Shown here: positions 41,748 through 49,290 of the stretch, one piece after another
Layout: each line of letters begins with the position of its first letter
How positions within the stretch are numbered: the first letter of the stretch is position 1
DNA from: Flavobacterium sp. ACN2
GTDB taxonomy: Bacteria > Bacteroidota > Bacteroidia > Flavobacteriales > Flavobacteriaceae
Assembly (NCBI RefSeq): GCF_002303885.1
Contig: NZ_MRCM01000018.1
Coordinates: 1 to 64,000 of the forward strand
Direction of reading: 5' to 3'
Length of the DNA stretch: 64,000 bases
Program-made: the position numbers and the translations under genes
Notes under the pieces: generated by a model
Seen by the model: only the letters and a program-made list of their open reading frames with translations
The model's database searches: none
What the model was told of the DNA's origin: nothing

Positions 41748-42116
41748 TTATTTTTTTTCGTTTTTATTTTCGATCATTGATAAAATCTCACGCAATTCAT
41801 CTGCTGAAATTTTTTCTTCTTTTGCAAAAAAGGAAACCATACTTTTATAAGAACTGTTAAAGTAATTATCGATTGCGGTTTTCATAAATCCTTTTCTGTA
41901 ATCTTCAATTGCTACGATAGGAAAGTATTGATGTGTGTTTCCAAAAGCATTGTGACCAACATATCCTTTTTCTTCCAGATTACGCACAATAGTCGATAAT
42001 GTGTTGTAATGTGGCTGATCTTCTGTTATTTCGGCTTGGATTTCTTTTACGAAAGCTTTTTTTAGCTTCCATAAAATCATCATGATTTCTTCTTCTTTGT
42101 TTGTTAACTTCTGCAT
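41748..42116 (-). CDS. BlaI/MecI-family repressor, paralogue 1
   Basis: A 122-residue winged-helix repressor, first gene of the six-gene operon. Its sequence differs from the 39768 paralogue mainly at a few positions in the middle and the extreme C-terminus (SMIENKNEKK versus DMIENPKAGK). The family represses beta-lactamase or PBP genes and itself until cleaved by a BlaR1 partner. A consensus promoter with two AACTA-N6-TAGTT dyads lies directly upstream, so autoregulation is likely. Confidence 0.92.
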   Translation of the reverse strand: MQKLTNKEEEIMMILWKLKKAFVKEIQAEITEDQPHYNTLSTIVRNLEEKGYVGHNAFGNTHQYFPIVAIEDYRKGFMKTAIDNYFNSSYKSMVSFFAKEEKISADELREILSMIENKNEKK

Positions 42117-42133
42117 CTTCTCTAATTTTAATT

Positions 42134-42178
42134 CAAACCTACAACTATTTTTTTAGTTACACAACTATAAAAATAGTT
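42134..42178 (-). promoter_or_regulatory. Promoter and BlaI-type operator of the bla-like operon
   Basis: On the minus strand, TTG (42164-42162), 20 bases, TAGGTTTG (42141-42134) fits the flavobacterial promoter. Two identical dyads AACTA-N6-TAGTT are superimposed: 42143-42158, entirely between the -33 and -7 elements, and 42163-42178, overlapping the -33 TTG. Their centres are 20 bases apart, about two helical turns. This placement is what a repressor dimer pair would need to block RNA polymerase. Confidence 0.75.
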
Positions 42179-42284
42179 ATTTAACTAAAAATTAAGTTTG
42201 CTTTCAGTTTTGAACGCAGAAATACTATTCAAATTTAATGGTAATAAATTGAATGATAAGGATTTAAAAAGTTAAAAGTTTTTT

Positions 42285-43502
42285 TCAGGAAATCTTTTCG
42301 TTGGTTAAAGCGTTCTTAATCCAAATGCAGCATCCCGTTGCAACAACTCCGATGCAGGCCATAAAAAGCCAGTTAATTTGATAACCGAATCGGGTAATAA
42401 TTTCAAATCCTAGCTTAGAACTAATAATATGAGCAAGGCTAAAACTCATTGTATAAAGTGCCATGTATCGGCCTTCTTGTCCGCGAGGTGCTCGGCTTAA
42501 AGCAAATGCGTTCGAAAATGGGAAAGTAAGCACTTCTCCAATCGAAATGCAGACCATGCTCACAACCAAAATTCCGGCCCAGAAATTAACTAGAAGTAAA
42601 AAGAAACTGCTCGCCATAACAAACGATCCAACGATGATAATTCTAATCTTCGGAAAAGCTTTTCGCTCTAAAAATCCAACTGTTGGCATTTCTAGAGTAA
42701 AGATTAAAAGTCCATTTAAAGTCATTAACAAACCGGTTTGGAATTCGCTTAAGCCAAATTTTTCATTATGATATAAAGGTAAAGTGGTAAATAACTGGAA
42801 GAAAATCATTGCCGTAATGAAACTTACAAACAAGAAAACCCAGAAAATTTTATCGTGAAAAACCGATTTTACATCAGTAGCACTTTCTGTTTTATCATCA
42901 TGCGTTGCTTTTTTCTTTTCTTTTACCAATAGAGCAAAAATTGAAATCGAAATAATACAAGAAGCTCCGTCAACCCAAAACAAACCTGAATATCCCATTC
43001 CCATAATAATTAAACCTCCAAGCGCAGGTCCGGCTGCAAAACCAAGATTTACAGCGAGACGCACAAGCGTAAGGGCACGAGTACGGTTTTCGGGTTTGGC
43101 ATAAGCGCCCAGAGACACAAACATAGCAGGACGAAACATATCTGCAATCGTCATAAGAACAAACATGGCGGCACAAAGCGCCCAGAAAGTGGTAATATAT
43201 TGAACAAAAAATAGCGAAACTCCACTAGTGAATAAACTAAAAATCATGATTTTATAGAACCCGATTTTATCCGATAATTTACCGCCAAGCCAGGAACCCA
43301 GCATAGATCCAAGACCAAAAGCCACCATAATCCAACCTACTTGGTTATAGGTAAAATGAAGATCTTCTTTTAAATATTTGGATAAAAAAGGAAGAACCAT
43401 TGTTCCAGCGCGGTTAATAAAAGTGATGATAGCAAGAATCCAAACTTCTCTGGTAAAACCTCGAAAGTTGTTAATGTAGTGAGTTAAGGCAGTTTTAAGC
43501 AT
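42285..43502 (-). CDS. MFS transporter (drug-efflux type)
   Basis: A 405-residue, 12-helix major facilitator. The loop 2-3 motif GSWLGGKLSDKIGFYKIMI matches motif A of drug:proton antiporters, and the early FINRAGTMVLPFLSKYL is typical of the MdtH/YceE-like set. The substrate is unknown. It is transcribed away from the DUF1684 gene, and its stop lies 168 bases from the start of the bla-like operon on the same strand. It is not part of that operon because a consensus promoter intervenes. Confidence 0.82.
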   Translation of the reverse strand: MLKTALTHYINNFRGFTREVWILAIITFINRAGTMVLPFLSKYLKEDLHFTYNQVGWIMVAFGLGSMLGSWLGGKLSDKIGFYKIMIFSLFTSGVSLFFVQYITTFWALCAAMFVLMTIADMFRPAMFVSLGAYAKPENRTRALTLVRLAVNLGFAAGPALGGLIIMGMGYSGLFWVDGASCIISISIFALLVKEKKKATHDDKTESATDVKSVFHDKIFWVFLFVSFITAMIFFQLFTTLPLYHNEKFGLSEFQTGLLMTLNGLLIFTLEMPTVGFLERKAFPKIRIIIVGSFVMASSFFLLLVNFWAGILVVSMVCISIGEVLTFPFSNAFALSRAPRGQEGRYMALYTMSFSLAHIISSKLGFEIITRFGYQINWLFMACIGVVATGCCIWIKNALTNEKIS

Positions 43503-43555
43503 TTTGTTTGATAAATTATCGTCACAAAGTTAGGAAACTTTGTCTCGTTAAGTGG

Positions 43556-43586
43556 TTGCTGTTTTGTTACTTTTGAACTATTTTTG
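43556..43586 (+). promoter_or_regulatory. Flavobacterial promoter of the DUF1684 gene
   Basis: TTG (43556-43558), 20 bases, TATTTTTG (43579-43586). The start codon at 43602 is 15 bases after the box. A TTG-initiated frame starting at 43584 would lie inside the box and is therefore not used. Confidence 0.7.
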
Positions 43587-43601
43587 CAGAAAATTTCTAA
43601 G

Positions 43602-44201
43602 ATGAAAACTATAAACGCCCTTGCTTTATTGTTGGTATTTAATTTTGGCTTTGCACAAAAAAAGTTCAATAAGACCGATGTTCAAAAATTTCAAAAGAAA
43701 ATCAATACCGAGTTTGCTGATCCTAAGACGAGTCCGTTGATGGCTGAAGATTTGAAAACCTTTAAAAGCTTAGAATTTTTTCCTATTTCAGAAACTTATT
43801 TTGTAACTGCCACTTTGGAAAAAGCCAAAGGGGGAAAAGTTTTTGAAATGAAAACTTCAGGAAATTATACTCCAAAGTATATTAAATATGGTACTTTAAA
43901 CTTTAAAATAAACGGAAAAGCTTTTAAACTTGCCGTTTACCAAAGTTTAGAACTTATCGTTCAAGAAAAATATAAAAATCATCTTTTCTTGCCTTTTTCA
44001 GATTTAACAAGTGGAAAGCAAAGCTATATTGGAGGCCGCTATATTGATTTAGAAATTCCGAAAGAAAATACAATAGCAATCGATTTTAATCAAGCTTATA
44101 ATCCGTATTGCGCTTATAATTACAAGTATTCTTGTCCGCTTGTACCACAGGAAAACGATTTGAAAATTGAAATTAAAGCAGGAGTAAAAGCGTTTCATTA
44201 A
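43602..44201 (+). CDS. Secreted DUF1684 protein
   Basis: A 199-residue protein with a signal peptide (MKTINALALLLVFNFGFAQ). The C-terminal half holds the DUF1684 signature: LFLPFSDLTSGKQSYIGGRYIDL, then IDFNQAYNPYCAYNYKYSCPLVPQENDL with its conserved Asn-Pro and Cys residues, and a final IKAGVKAF. Function is not known. The stop TAA overlaps the ATG of the TatD gene by one base, so the two are coupled. Confidence 0.85.
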   Translation: MKTINALALLLVFNFGFAQKKFNKTDVQKFQKKINTEFADPKTSPLMAEDLKTFKSLEFFPISETYFVTATLEKAKGGKVFEMKTSGNYTPKYIKYGTLNFKINGKAFKLAVYQSLELIVQEKYKNHLFLPFSDLTSGKQSYIGGRYIDLEIPKENTIAIDFNQAYNPYCAYNYKYSCPLVPQENDLKIEIKAGVKAFH

Positions 44202-44848
44202 TGGAATATTTTAATTTTCATACACATCAATTTACCAATCAATCTAATGTTGTAGAATTGGTTAATCAGTATACAAAAGATTTTGATGAGACGATTTCGT
44301 TTTATTCTGTCGGAATTCATCCTTGGTATATTGACGAAAATCGAATTGATGAAGATTTGAGAATTATTGAAGAAAAACTGCAAACTCCAAACTGTTTGGC
44401 AATTGGCGAATGCGGTTTAGATAAAAGAATTGAAGTTCCGTTTGACTTGCAGATTTCAGTTTTTGAAAAACAATTGGAATTAGCAGAAAAATTCAAGAAA
44501 CCTGTAGTAATTCATTGCGTTGCGGCTTTTCAGGAAGTAATGGCAATCAAGAAAAAAATGAAGATAGGAGTTCCAATGATTATTCATGGCTTCTCAAAAA
44601 ATAATCAACTGGCAGAGCAATTAATTGCAGCTGGATTTTATCTTTCGTTTGGAAAATATCTATTGAAAAATCCAGATTTAAAAACGGTTTTTCAGAATGT
44701 TCCAAATGATCGTTTTTTCTTAGAAACCGATACAATTGAAGAATCGATTCAGCAAGTTTATGAATTAGCTTCAGAATATAAAGGATTAAATTTAAAAGAA
44801 TTACAAGGCGTTATTTTAAGTAATTATAAAAGGTTATTTAAACAATGA
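44201..44848 (+). CDS. TatD-family hydrolase
   Basis: A 215-residue TIM-barrel metal-dependent hydrolase, here cytoplasmic. The metal site is visible: HTH at 7-9, the Glu in AIGECGLD, the His in VIHCVAAFQEV, a later IIHGF, and the Asp in FLETDT. TatD proteins act as 3'-5' exonucleases on DNA or RNA, or as D-aminoacyl-type hydrolases. It is shorter than E. coli TatD (260) but within the range of Bacteroidota members. Translationally coupled to the DUF1684 gene. Confidence 0.88.
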   Translation: MEYFNFHTHQFTNQSNVVELVNQYTKDFDETISFYSVGIHPWYIDENRIDEDLRIIEEKLQTPNCLAIGECGLDKRIEVPFDLQISVFEKQLELAEKFKKPVVIHCVAAFQEVMAIKKKMKIGVPMIIHGFSKNNQLAEQLIAAGFYLSFGKYLLKNPDLKTVFQNVPNDRFFLETDTIEESIQQVYELASEYKGLNLKELQGVILSNYKRLFKQ

Positions 44849-45050
44849 AAGGAATAAAGAATAAAGAATAAAGAACATAGAAAAAAGAATATAGAGTAAA
44901 GAGTTTTTGTATTCAAAGTTTGTCACCCTGAGCGAAGTCGAAGGGCGTTCCAATTAGGGCTTCGACTTCGCTCAGCCTGACAACTGGGAAAAACTTGAAA
45001 CCTGAAACTTGAAACTTGAAAAATCATAAACTTGAAACAAAAAAATAAAA
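44849..45050. repeat. Intergenic cluster of three repeat types
   Basis: Between tatD and tcdA there are (1) a run of AATAAAG units (about 44853-44905), (2) an inverted repeat with arms TGTCACCCTGAGCGAAGTCG (44921-44940, extending to 44943) and its near-perfect complement ending at 44982 (two mismatches in 23), and (3) CTTGAAAC/CTGAAAC units (44994-45035). No coding signal is seen. The inverted repeat can form a long hairpin. Confidence 0.75.
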
Positions 45051-45060
45051 AAGAGAATAT

Positions 45061-45774
45061 ATGGCAGAATGGACAGAAAGAGCAGAGCTTTTGTTTACTA
45101 AAGAAGGATTAGAAAATTTACAAAAATCTAATGTTTTAGTCGTTGGGCTAGGAGGAGTTGGATCTTTTGCAGCTGAATTTTTAGCAAGAGCGGGAGTAGG
45201 TAACATGACAATTGTAGACGGAGATGTTGTAGACATTACGAATATTAACCGTCAATTGCCAGCTTTGCATTCTACAGTTGGACAGCCAAAAATTAAAATT
45301 GTCGGCGATCGATTGATGGATATTAATCCGGAATTGAATTTAACTCGTGTTCAGGAATTTCTTTCGCCAGAGCGTGCTTTTGAGATTGTTTCTCCAGAAT
45401 TTGATTATGTTTTAGATTGTATTGACAGTATTACTCCAAAATTAAACCTGATTATTGCTGCAAAACGCAAAAGAGTAAAAATCATTAGCAGCATGGGAGC
45501 AGGAGGAAAAATGTTGGCTTCTAAAGTAAAAGTAGCAGATATTTCAAAAACAATTAACTGTTATTTTTCTAAAACAGTCCGTAAGCGTTTAAAAGAAGTA
45601 AAAATCAATAAATTGAAAGTGGTTTTCTCTTCTGAAATTCAAGACGAAAAAAGCTTAAAATTAACAGACGGTAAAAACTTTAAAAAGTCATTTTACGGAA
45701 CAAACAGCTATATGCCAGGATTATTTGGCTTGCACGCTGCAGAAACAGTGATTAGATATTTGCTTAAAAAGTAA
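45061..45774 (+). CDS. tcdA: tRNA threonylcarbamoyladenosine dehydratase (ThiF/E1-like)
   Basis: A 237-residue E1-like ATP-dependent enzyme that cyclises t6A37 of tRNA to ct6A. The nucleotide-binding GLGGVGS is at 29-35, followed by the adenylation-site block DGDVVDITNINRQLPALHSTVGQPK. The VLDCIDSITPKLNLI and ISSMGAGGKMLASKV segments are specific to TcdA/CsdL. It lacks the CxxC zinc pairs of ThiF and MoeB. Slightly shorter than E. coli TcdA. It is bracketed by repeat clusters and looks monocistronic. Confidence 0.9.
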   Translation: MAEWTERAELLFTKEGLENLQKSNVLVVGLGGVGSFAAEFLARAGVGNMTIVDGDVVDITNINRQLPALHSTVGQPKIKIVGDRLMDINPELNLTRVQEFLSPERAFEIVSPEFDYVLDCIDSITPKLNLIIAAKRKRVKIISSMGAGGKMLASKVKVADISKTINCYFSKTVRKRLKEVKINKLKVVFSSEIQDEKSLKLTDGKNFKKSFYGTNSYMPGLFGLHAAETVIRYLLKK

Positions 45775-45960
45775 GGTTCTAAAGATGCTAAGATTCTAAG
45801 TTGCTAAGGTTTTTGTAGCTGAAGCATTGAATCTTATTTTCTTGAACTTAAAAAGAGAATTCAAAAGAACTTTGTCAAAGTTTAAAATTTTGGCAAAGTA
45901 AAACACAAAAGAAGTAAACCTTAGAGCCTTTCTCCCTCAGAACCTTAGTACCTTAAAAAA
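45775..45960. repeat. Composite repeat: CTAAGGTTCT arms around a TTTGTCAAAG hairpin
   Basis: Directly after the tcdA stop comes a run of CTAAG/CTAAGATTC units (45775-45814). The opposite orientation (AACCTTAG, CCTTAGTACC) stands at 45917-45955, just before the next gene. Between them is TTTGTCAAAG...TTGGCAAAG (45871-45898), a single hairpin related to copy A at 24951. The CTAAGGTTCTGAG unit recurs at 62848. Confidence 0.7.
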
Positions 45961-45962
45961 AA

Positions 45963-46625
45963 ATGATTAAAACAGTAATTTTTGATATGGATGGCGTAAT
46001 CGTTGACACGGAGCCAGTTCATCGTTATGCCTACTATTTACAATTTTCAGAATTGAATATCGAAGTTCCAGAAGAGATGTACACCACATTTACTGGATTT
46101 TCGACTCGAAATACATTTCAAACTTTAAAAAGTTATTTTCCAACTGTAGAACAGGAAGTGGAAGATTTGATTCAACGAAAAAGAACTATTTTTAATCAAG
46201 CTTTTGATACTAAGGAAGATTTGCATCTTTTGGATGGTGTCGAAGATTTGATTAAAAATTTATACAACAGCGGAATGCAATTAATTTTAGCTTCTTCGGC
46301 TTCAAAAGTGACTATTGATCGCGTTTTTACAAGATTCAATCTGCATCAGTATTTTACGCATATTGTAAGCGGAGAAGATTTTCCACAATCAAAACCTAAT
46401 CCAGCGATATTTATTCATGCGGCTTCTCTTTCTGTTGCACCAAAAGAAGAATGCGTTATTATTGAAGATAGCACAAATGGAATAAAAGCAGCAAAAGGGG
46501 CAGGAATTTATTGTATAGGATATAATAGTGAGCATTCTCATCTTCAAGATTTATCTGAAGCTGATTTAGTTATAGAACATTTTAACGAATTGAATGCTGA
46601 AAAAATATCACAGTTAAAGGACTGA
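45963..46625 (+). CDS. HAD-superfamily phosphatase/beta-phosphoglucomutase-like
   Basis: A 220-residue cytoplasmic HAD hydrolase. Motif I is FDMDGVIVDTEPVH with Asp8 and Asp10; motif II is LILASSAS; motif III/IV runs through KPNPAIFIHAA and VIIEDSTNGIKAAKGAG. The helical cap after motif I and the DxDGVxxDTE form place it with beta-phosphoglucomutase and 2-deoxyglucose-6-phosphatase-like enzymes. Sugar phosphates are the likely substrates; the exact one is unknown. Confidence 0.88.
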   Translation: MIKTVIFDMDGVIVDTEPVHRYAYYLQFSELNIEVPEEMYTTFTGFSTRNTFQTLKSYFPTVEQEVEDLIQRKRTIFNQAFDTKEDLHLLDGVEDLIKNLYNSGMQLILASSASKVTIDRVFTRFNLHQYFTHIVSGEDFPQSKPNPAIFIHAASLSVAPKEECVIIEDSTNGIKAAKGAGIYCIGYNSEHSHLQDLSEADLVIEHFNELNAEKISQLKD

Positions 46626-46644
46626 ATTATATTAAATTTAACAT

Positions 46645-46672
46645 TTGTTCCCTAATTGAATTTGTAAATTTG
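46645..46672 (+). promoter_or_regulatory. Flavobacterial promoter of the DUF2911 gene
   Basis: TTG (46645-46647), 17 bases, TAAATTTG (46665-46672), an exact consensus with a 24-base leader to the ATG at 46696. Confidence 0.75.
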
Positions 46673-46695
46673 GATAAAAAATAAAACTTAAAATA

Positions 46696-47538
46696 ATGAA
46701 GAAACTACTTATTGCTTTAGCCTTGATTTTAGCGCCATTAGCATCAGAAGCGCAAGTAAAAACTCCACAAGCAAGTCCAAAAGGATATATCAAACAAACT
46801 GTTGGTTTAACTGATGTTGAAGTTACGTATTCAAGACCAGGAGCAAGAGGAAGAGCTGTGTTCGGAAATTTAGTTCCGTTTGGAAAATTATGGAGAACTG
46901 GAGCTAATGAAAATACCATTATTAATTTTAGCGATGACGTTATTATAGACGGAAAAACGCTAAAAAAAGGAAAATATGCAATTTATACAGTTCCTAGAAT
47001 CGAAAGTTGGGATATCATTTTCTATCTTTCTACTGATAACTGGGGATTGCCAGAAAACTGGAGCGATTCGTACGTAGCTTTAAAAACTACAGTTAAAGAA
47101 GATGCTTTGCCAACTCCAATTGAAACTTTTACAATAGGAATTAACGGATTAGATCCTAATTTTGGATATTTAGATATTGCTTGGGAAAATTCTCATGTAG
47201 CTTTAAAATTTGAAGTTCCAACAGCTAAAATTGCTGTGGCAAGTATTGAGAAAACTTTGGCAGGTCCAACTTGGAATGATTATTTTGCTGCCTCTCAATA
47301 TTTATTCCAATCAAATGGAAATATCGAAACAGCTAGAAATTATGTAGACAAAGCGCTTGATATGAGTTCAGATAAACCATACTACGTAACAAGATTGAAG
47401 TCTCAAATTCAAGCAAAACAAGGTGATAAAAAAGGAGCAATCGAAACTGCAAAAGCTTCTCTAGCATCTGCTGAAGCAGCAAACAATGCCGATTACGTAA
47501 AATTGAATAAAGACAGTATCGCTGAATGGAGCAGATAA
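46696..47538 (+). CDS. Secreted DUF2911 protein
   Basis: A 280-residue protein with a signal peptide (ending ASEAQ). The DUF2911 core is clear: ASPKGYIKQTVGLTDVEVTYSRPGARGRAVFGNLVPFGKLWRTGANE (opening at residue 25), then KTLKKGKYAIYTVPRIESWDIIFY. The C-terminal 80 residues are helical and TPR-like (YLFQSNGNIETARNYVDKALDM, GDKKGAIETAKASLASAEAA). Function is not established; the family is very common in Bacteroidota. It has its own promoter and terminator. Confidence 0.87.
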   Translation: MKKLLIALALILAPLASEAQVKTPQASPKGYIKQTVGLTDVEVTYSRPGARGRAVFGNLVPFGKLWRTGANENTIINFSDDVIIDGKTLKKGKYAIYTVPRIESWDIIFYLSTDNWGLPENWSDSYVALKTTVKEDALPTPIETFTIGINGLDPNFGYLDIAWENSHVALKFEVPTAKIAVASIEKTLAGPTWNDYFAASQYLFQSNGNIETARNYVDKALDMSSDKPYYVTRLKSQIQAKQGDKKGAIETAKASLASAEAANNADYVKLNKDSIAEWSR

Positions 47539-47580
47539 TAATTCTTCCGAATTCTTAAATTCCAATTTTTAAAATATCAA

Positions 47581-47610
47581 AATCCAAAACTGACGAGTTT
47601 TGGATTTTTT
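47581..47610 (+). terminator. Rho-independent terminator of the DUF2911 gene
   Basis: AATCCAAAACT pairs exactly with AGTTTTGGATT across GACG and is followed by T. A partial ATTCCAATT unit precedes it. Confidence 0.85.
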
Positions 47611-47625
47611 TATGTCTTAAAAATA

Positions 47626-47671
47626 AAACAGACAGACTTGTCTGTTTGTGTAAAAATGTTTTTTATATTTG
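47626..47671 (+). promoter_or_regulatory. TetR operator palindrome with -7 box
   Basis: AAACAGACA (47626-47634), GACT, TGTCTGTTT (47639-47647): perfect 9-base arms. A -7 box TATATTTG follows at 47664-47671; the TTG inside the palindrome (47638-47640) is 23 bases away, at the upper limit of spacing. The palindrome would thus cover the -33 region, fitting autorepression by the TetR protein encoded next. Confidence 0.65.
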
Positions 47672-47691
47672 CAGATATAAATTACGATGTT

Positions 47692-48213
47692 ATGCTTCCA
47701 AAAGAAAGAATATTAGAAAAAACATTTGCTTTATTTCATACACAGGGTTATAATGCTACTGGCATCAATCAAATTATTGAAGAGGCAAAAGTTGCAAAGG
47801 CAAGTTTTTATCAGCATTTTAAATCTAAGGAGGATTTGTGCGTGGCCTTTTTAAATCAGCGTCATTTCTTTTGGTTTGAAGAATTGCAAAAATTTACATC
47901 TAAAGAAGAGGATAGGAAACTAAAAATTTTAGCTTCTTTTGATTTCTTAATTTATATGAATAAAAAGGAAAATTTTAGAGGTTGCAGTTTCCTAAATATT
48001 CTATCAGAAATTCAATCAGATAATATTAAAATTTTAGACGTAATTCAAAACCATAAAGCCGATTTACGCGTCTATTTTAGCGAAATTCTAAATGATACTC
48101 TTTTATCAGATCACGTATATCTACTTTTTGAGAGTTGCATTATAGAAAGTCAACTTTTCAAATCCAATCAACTTATTGAGCAAACTAAGAAAATTATCCA
48201 AACTTTAATCTAA
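47692..48213 (+). CDS. TetR/AcrR-family transcriptional regulator
   Basis: A 173-residue repressor starting at ATG 47692 (MLPKERILEKTFALFHTQGYNATG). The open frame reaches back to a TTG at 47638, but that lies inside the operator and promoter. The DNA-binding helices are at about 22-46 (INQIIEEAKVAKASFYQHFKSKEDL). The C-terminal ligand domain has no readable specificity. The DUF1348 gene follows after 5 bases and is presumably controlled with it. Confidence 0.9.
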   Translation: MLPKERILEKTFALFHTQGYNATGINQIIEEAKVAKASFYQHFKSKEDLCVAFLNQRHFFWFEELQKFTSKEEDRKLKILASFDFLIYMNKKENFRGCSFLNILSEIQSDNIKILDVIQNHKADLRVYFSEILNDTLLSDHVYLLFESCIIESQLFKSNQLIEQTKKIIQTLI

Positions 48214-48218
48214 TTATT

Positions 48219-48629
48219 ATGGAACAGAAATTGCCATTGCCGCCTTTCTCGTATGAAACAGCAATAGAGAAAATTCAATTAGCAGAAGATGCTTGGAACA
48301 GTCAGGATCCAGAAAGAGTTTCAAAAGCCTATACGATTGACAGTGAGTGGAGGAACAGAAATCAATTTGTAAACGGAAGAGAAGAAATTGTACAGTTCTT
48401 AACGCAAAAATGGAAAAAGGAGAAAAATTATAAACTTAAAAAAGAATATTGGGCGCATACCGAAAATAGAATTGCGGTTCGATTTGAGTATGAATATCAA
48501 GATCTTGAAGGAAACTGGTTTAGAGCCTATGGAAATGAGAATTGGGAGTTTGATTCAAATGGTTTGATGCAAAAACGTTTTGCAAGTATCAATGATCTTT
48601 CAATAAAAGAAGAAGAAAGAAAACTTTAA
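48219..48629 (+). CDS. DUF1348 protein (NTF2-like fold)
   Basis: A 136-residue soluble protein. The whole length fits DUF1348: LPPFSYETAIEKIQLAEDAWNSQDPERVSKAYT, SEWRNRNQFVNGREEIVQFLTQKW, WAHTENRIAVRFEYEYQD and FRAYGNENWEFDSNGLMQKRFASIND. The NTF2-like cone may bind a small molecule; enzymatic activity is unproven. Operon with the TetR regulator. It converges on the next gene with only 5 bases between stop codons and no visible terminator. Confidence 0.9.
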   Translation: MEQKLPLPPFSYETAIEKIQLAEDAWNSQDPERVSKAYTIDSEWRNRNQFVNGREEIVQFLTQKWKKEKNYKLKKEYWAHTENRIAVRFEYEYQDLEGNWFRAYGNENWEFDSNGLMQKRFASINDLSIKEEERKL

Positions 48630-48634
48630 GGAAT

Positions 48635-49264
48635 TTAATTCATAGAGGGCGGTTCAGGAATTTTTACCGTCCTTTTTATTTTCTTTATAATTAATAAATA
48701 AAAAGTAATGCCTCCTAAAATAATCAGCAATGCGATTTGAAGTTGGCCAAGTACATTGTTTCTGCTGTACATCGCATTTGCGACAGCAAGTTTTGCTTTT
48801 CCTTCTTCAATCTGAATTTGCGAAAGAGATTCGAGAGTTTTTAATGCTTGTGCACTCGAATTGGCTATTTTGTTCCAATCTTTATTTTCAACCTGTTTGT
48901 TGATTTCTTTGCATGAAAGTAAAAAAGCATCAAAGTACTGTTTTTCTTTATTTGTTAAAACCGTTTTAGCATACAAATCATCAATAGTATGAATAATGTC
49001 TAAGGTGTGAATAATTTCATCTTTCTTGATATTATCGCTTAAATCTAATTTTTCAGCTTCAGCTTTTATAAAATGAAGTTCTTTAGAATATTGAAAAATA
49101 TAATGTGCCACAACCAATCGGTCTTTGTAAATAGCATTGATATTATCATTTACGTTTTTAGAATTTCGCAACGTATTAAAGTTACCAAGCAGAATGATAA
49201 GCATTACAACTAGTAATATAAAAGCAGCTTTGGTTTTATTGCTGTACCTTCTGTGATCTTTCAT
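48635..49264 (-). CDS. Membrane protein with four-helix-bundle sensor domain and no output domain
   Basis: A 209-residue protein with two membrane helices (about 12-29 and 172-192) flanking a periplasmic helical domain of about 140 residues. The pattern (STLRNSKNVNDNINAIYKDRLVVAHYIFQYSKELHFIKAEAEKL) resembles the 4HB_MCP chemoreceptor sensor domain. After the second helix only 17 residues remain (IKKIKRTVKIPEPPSMN), so there is no HAMP, methyl-accepting or kinase module. It may be a partner subunit of another receptor or a truncated receptor. Confidence 0.65.
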   Translation of the reverse strand: MKDHRRYSNKTKAAFILLVVMLIILLGNFNTLRNSKNVNDNINAIYKDRLVVAHYIFQYSKELHFIKAEAEKLDLSDNIKKDEIIHTLDIIHTIDDLYAKTVLTNKEKQYFDAFLLSCKEINKQVENKDWNKIANSSAQALKTLESLSQIQIEEGKAKLAVANAMYSRNNVLGQLQIALLIILGGITFYLLIIKKIKRTVKIPEPPSMN

Positions 49265-49290
49265 AAAGCTTTTTTTTTAGATAACAATAA

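Noticed and set aside
34968..42116. Whole operon considered as a true beta-lactam resistance module
   Set aside because: Neither BlaR1 has a penicillin-binding sensor domain, and the hydrolases are general S12-type proteins with extra domains, so resistance cannot be claimed.
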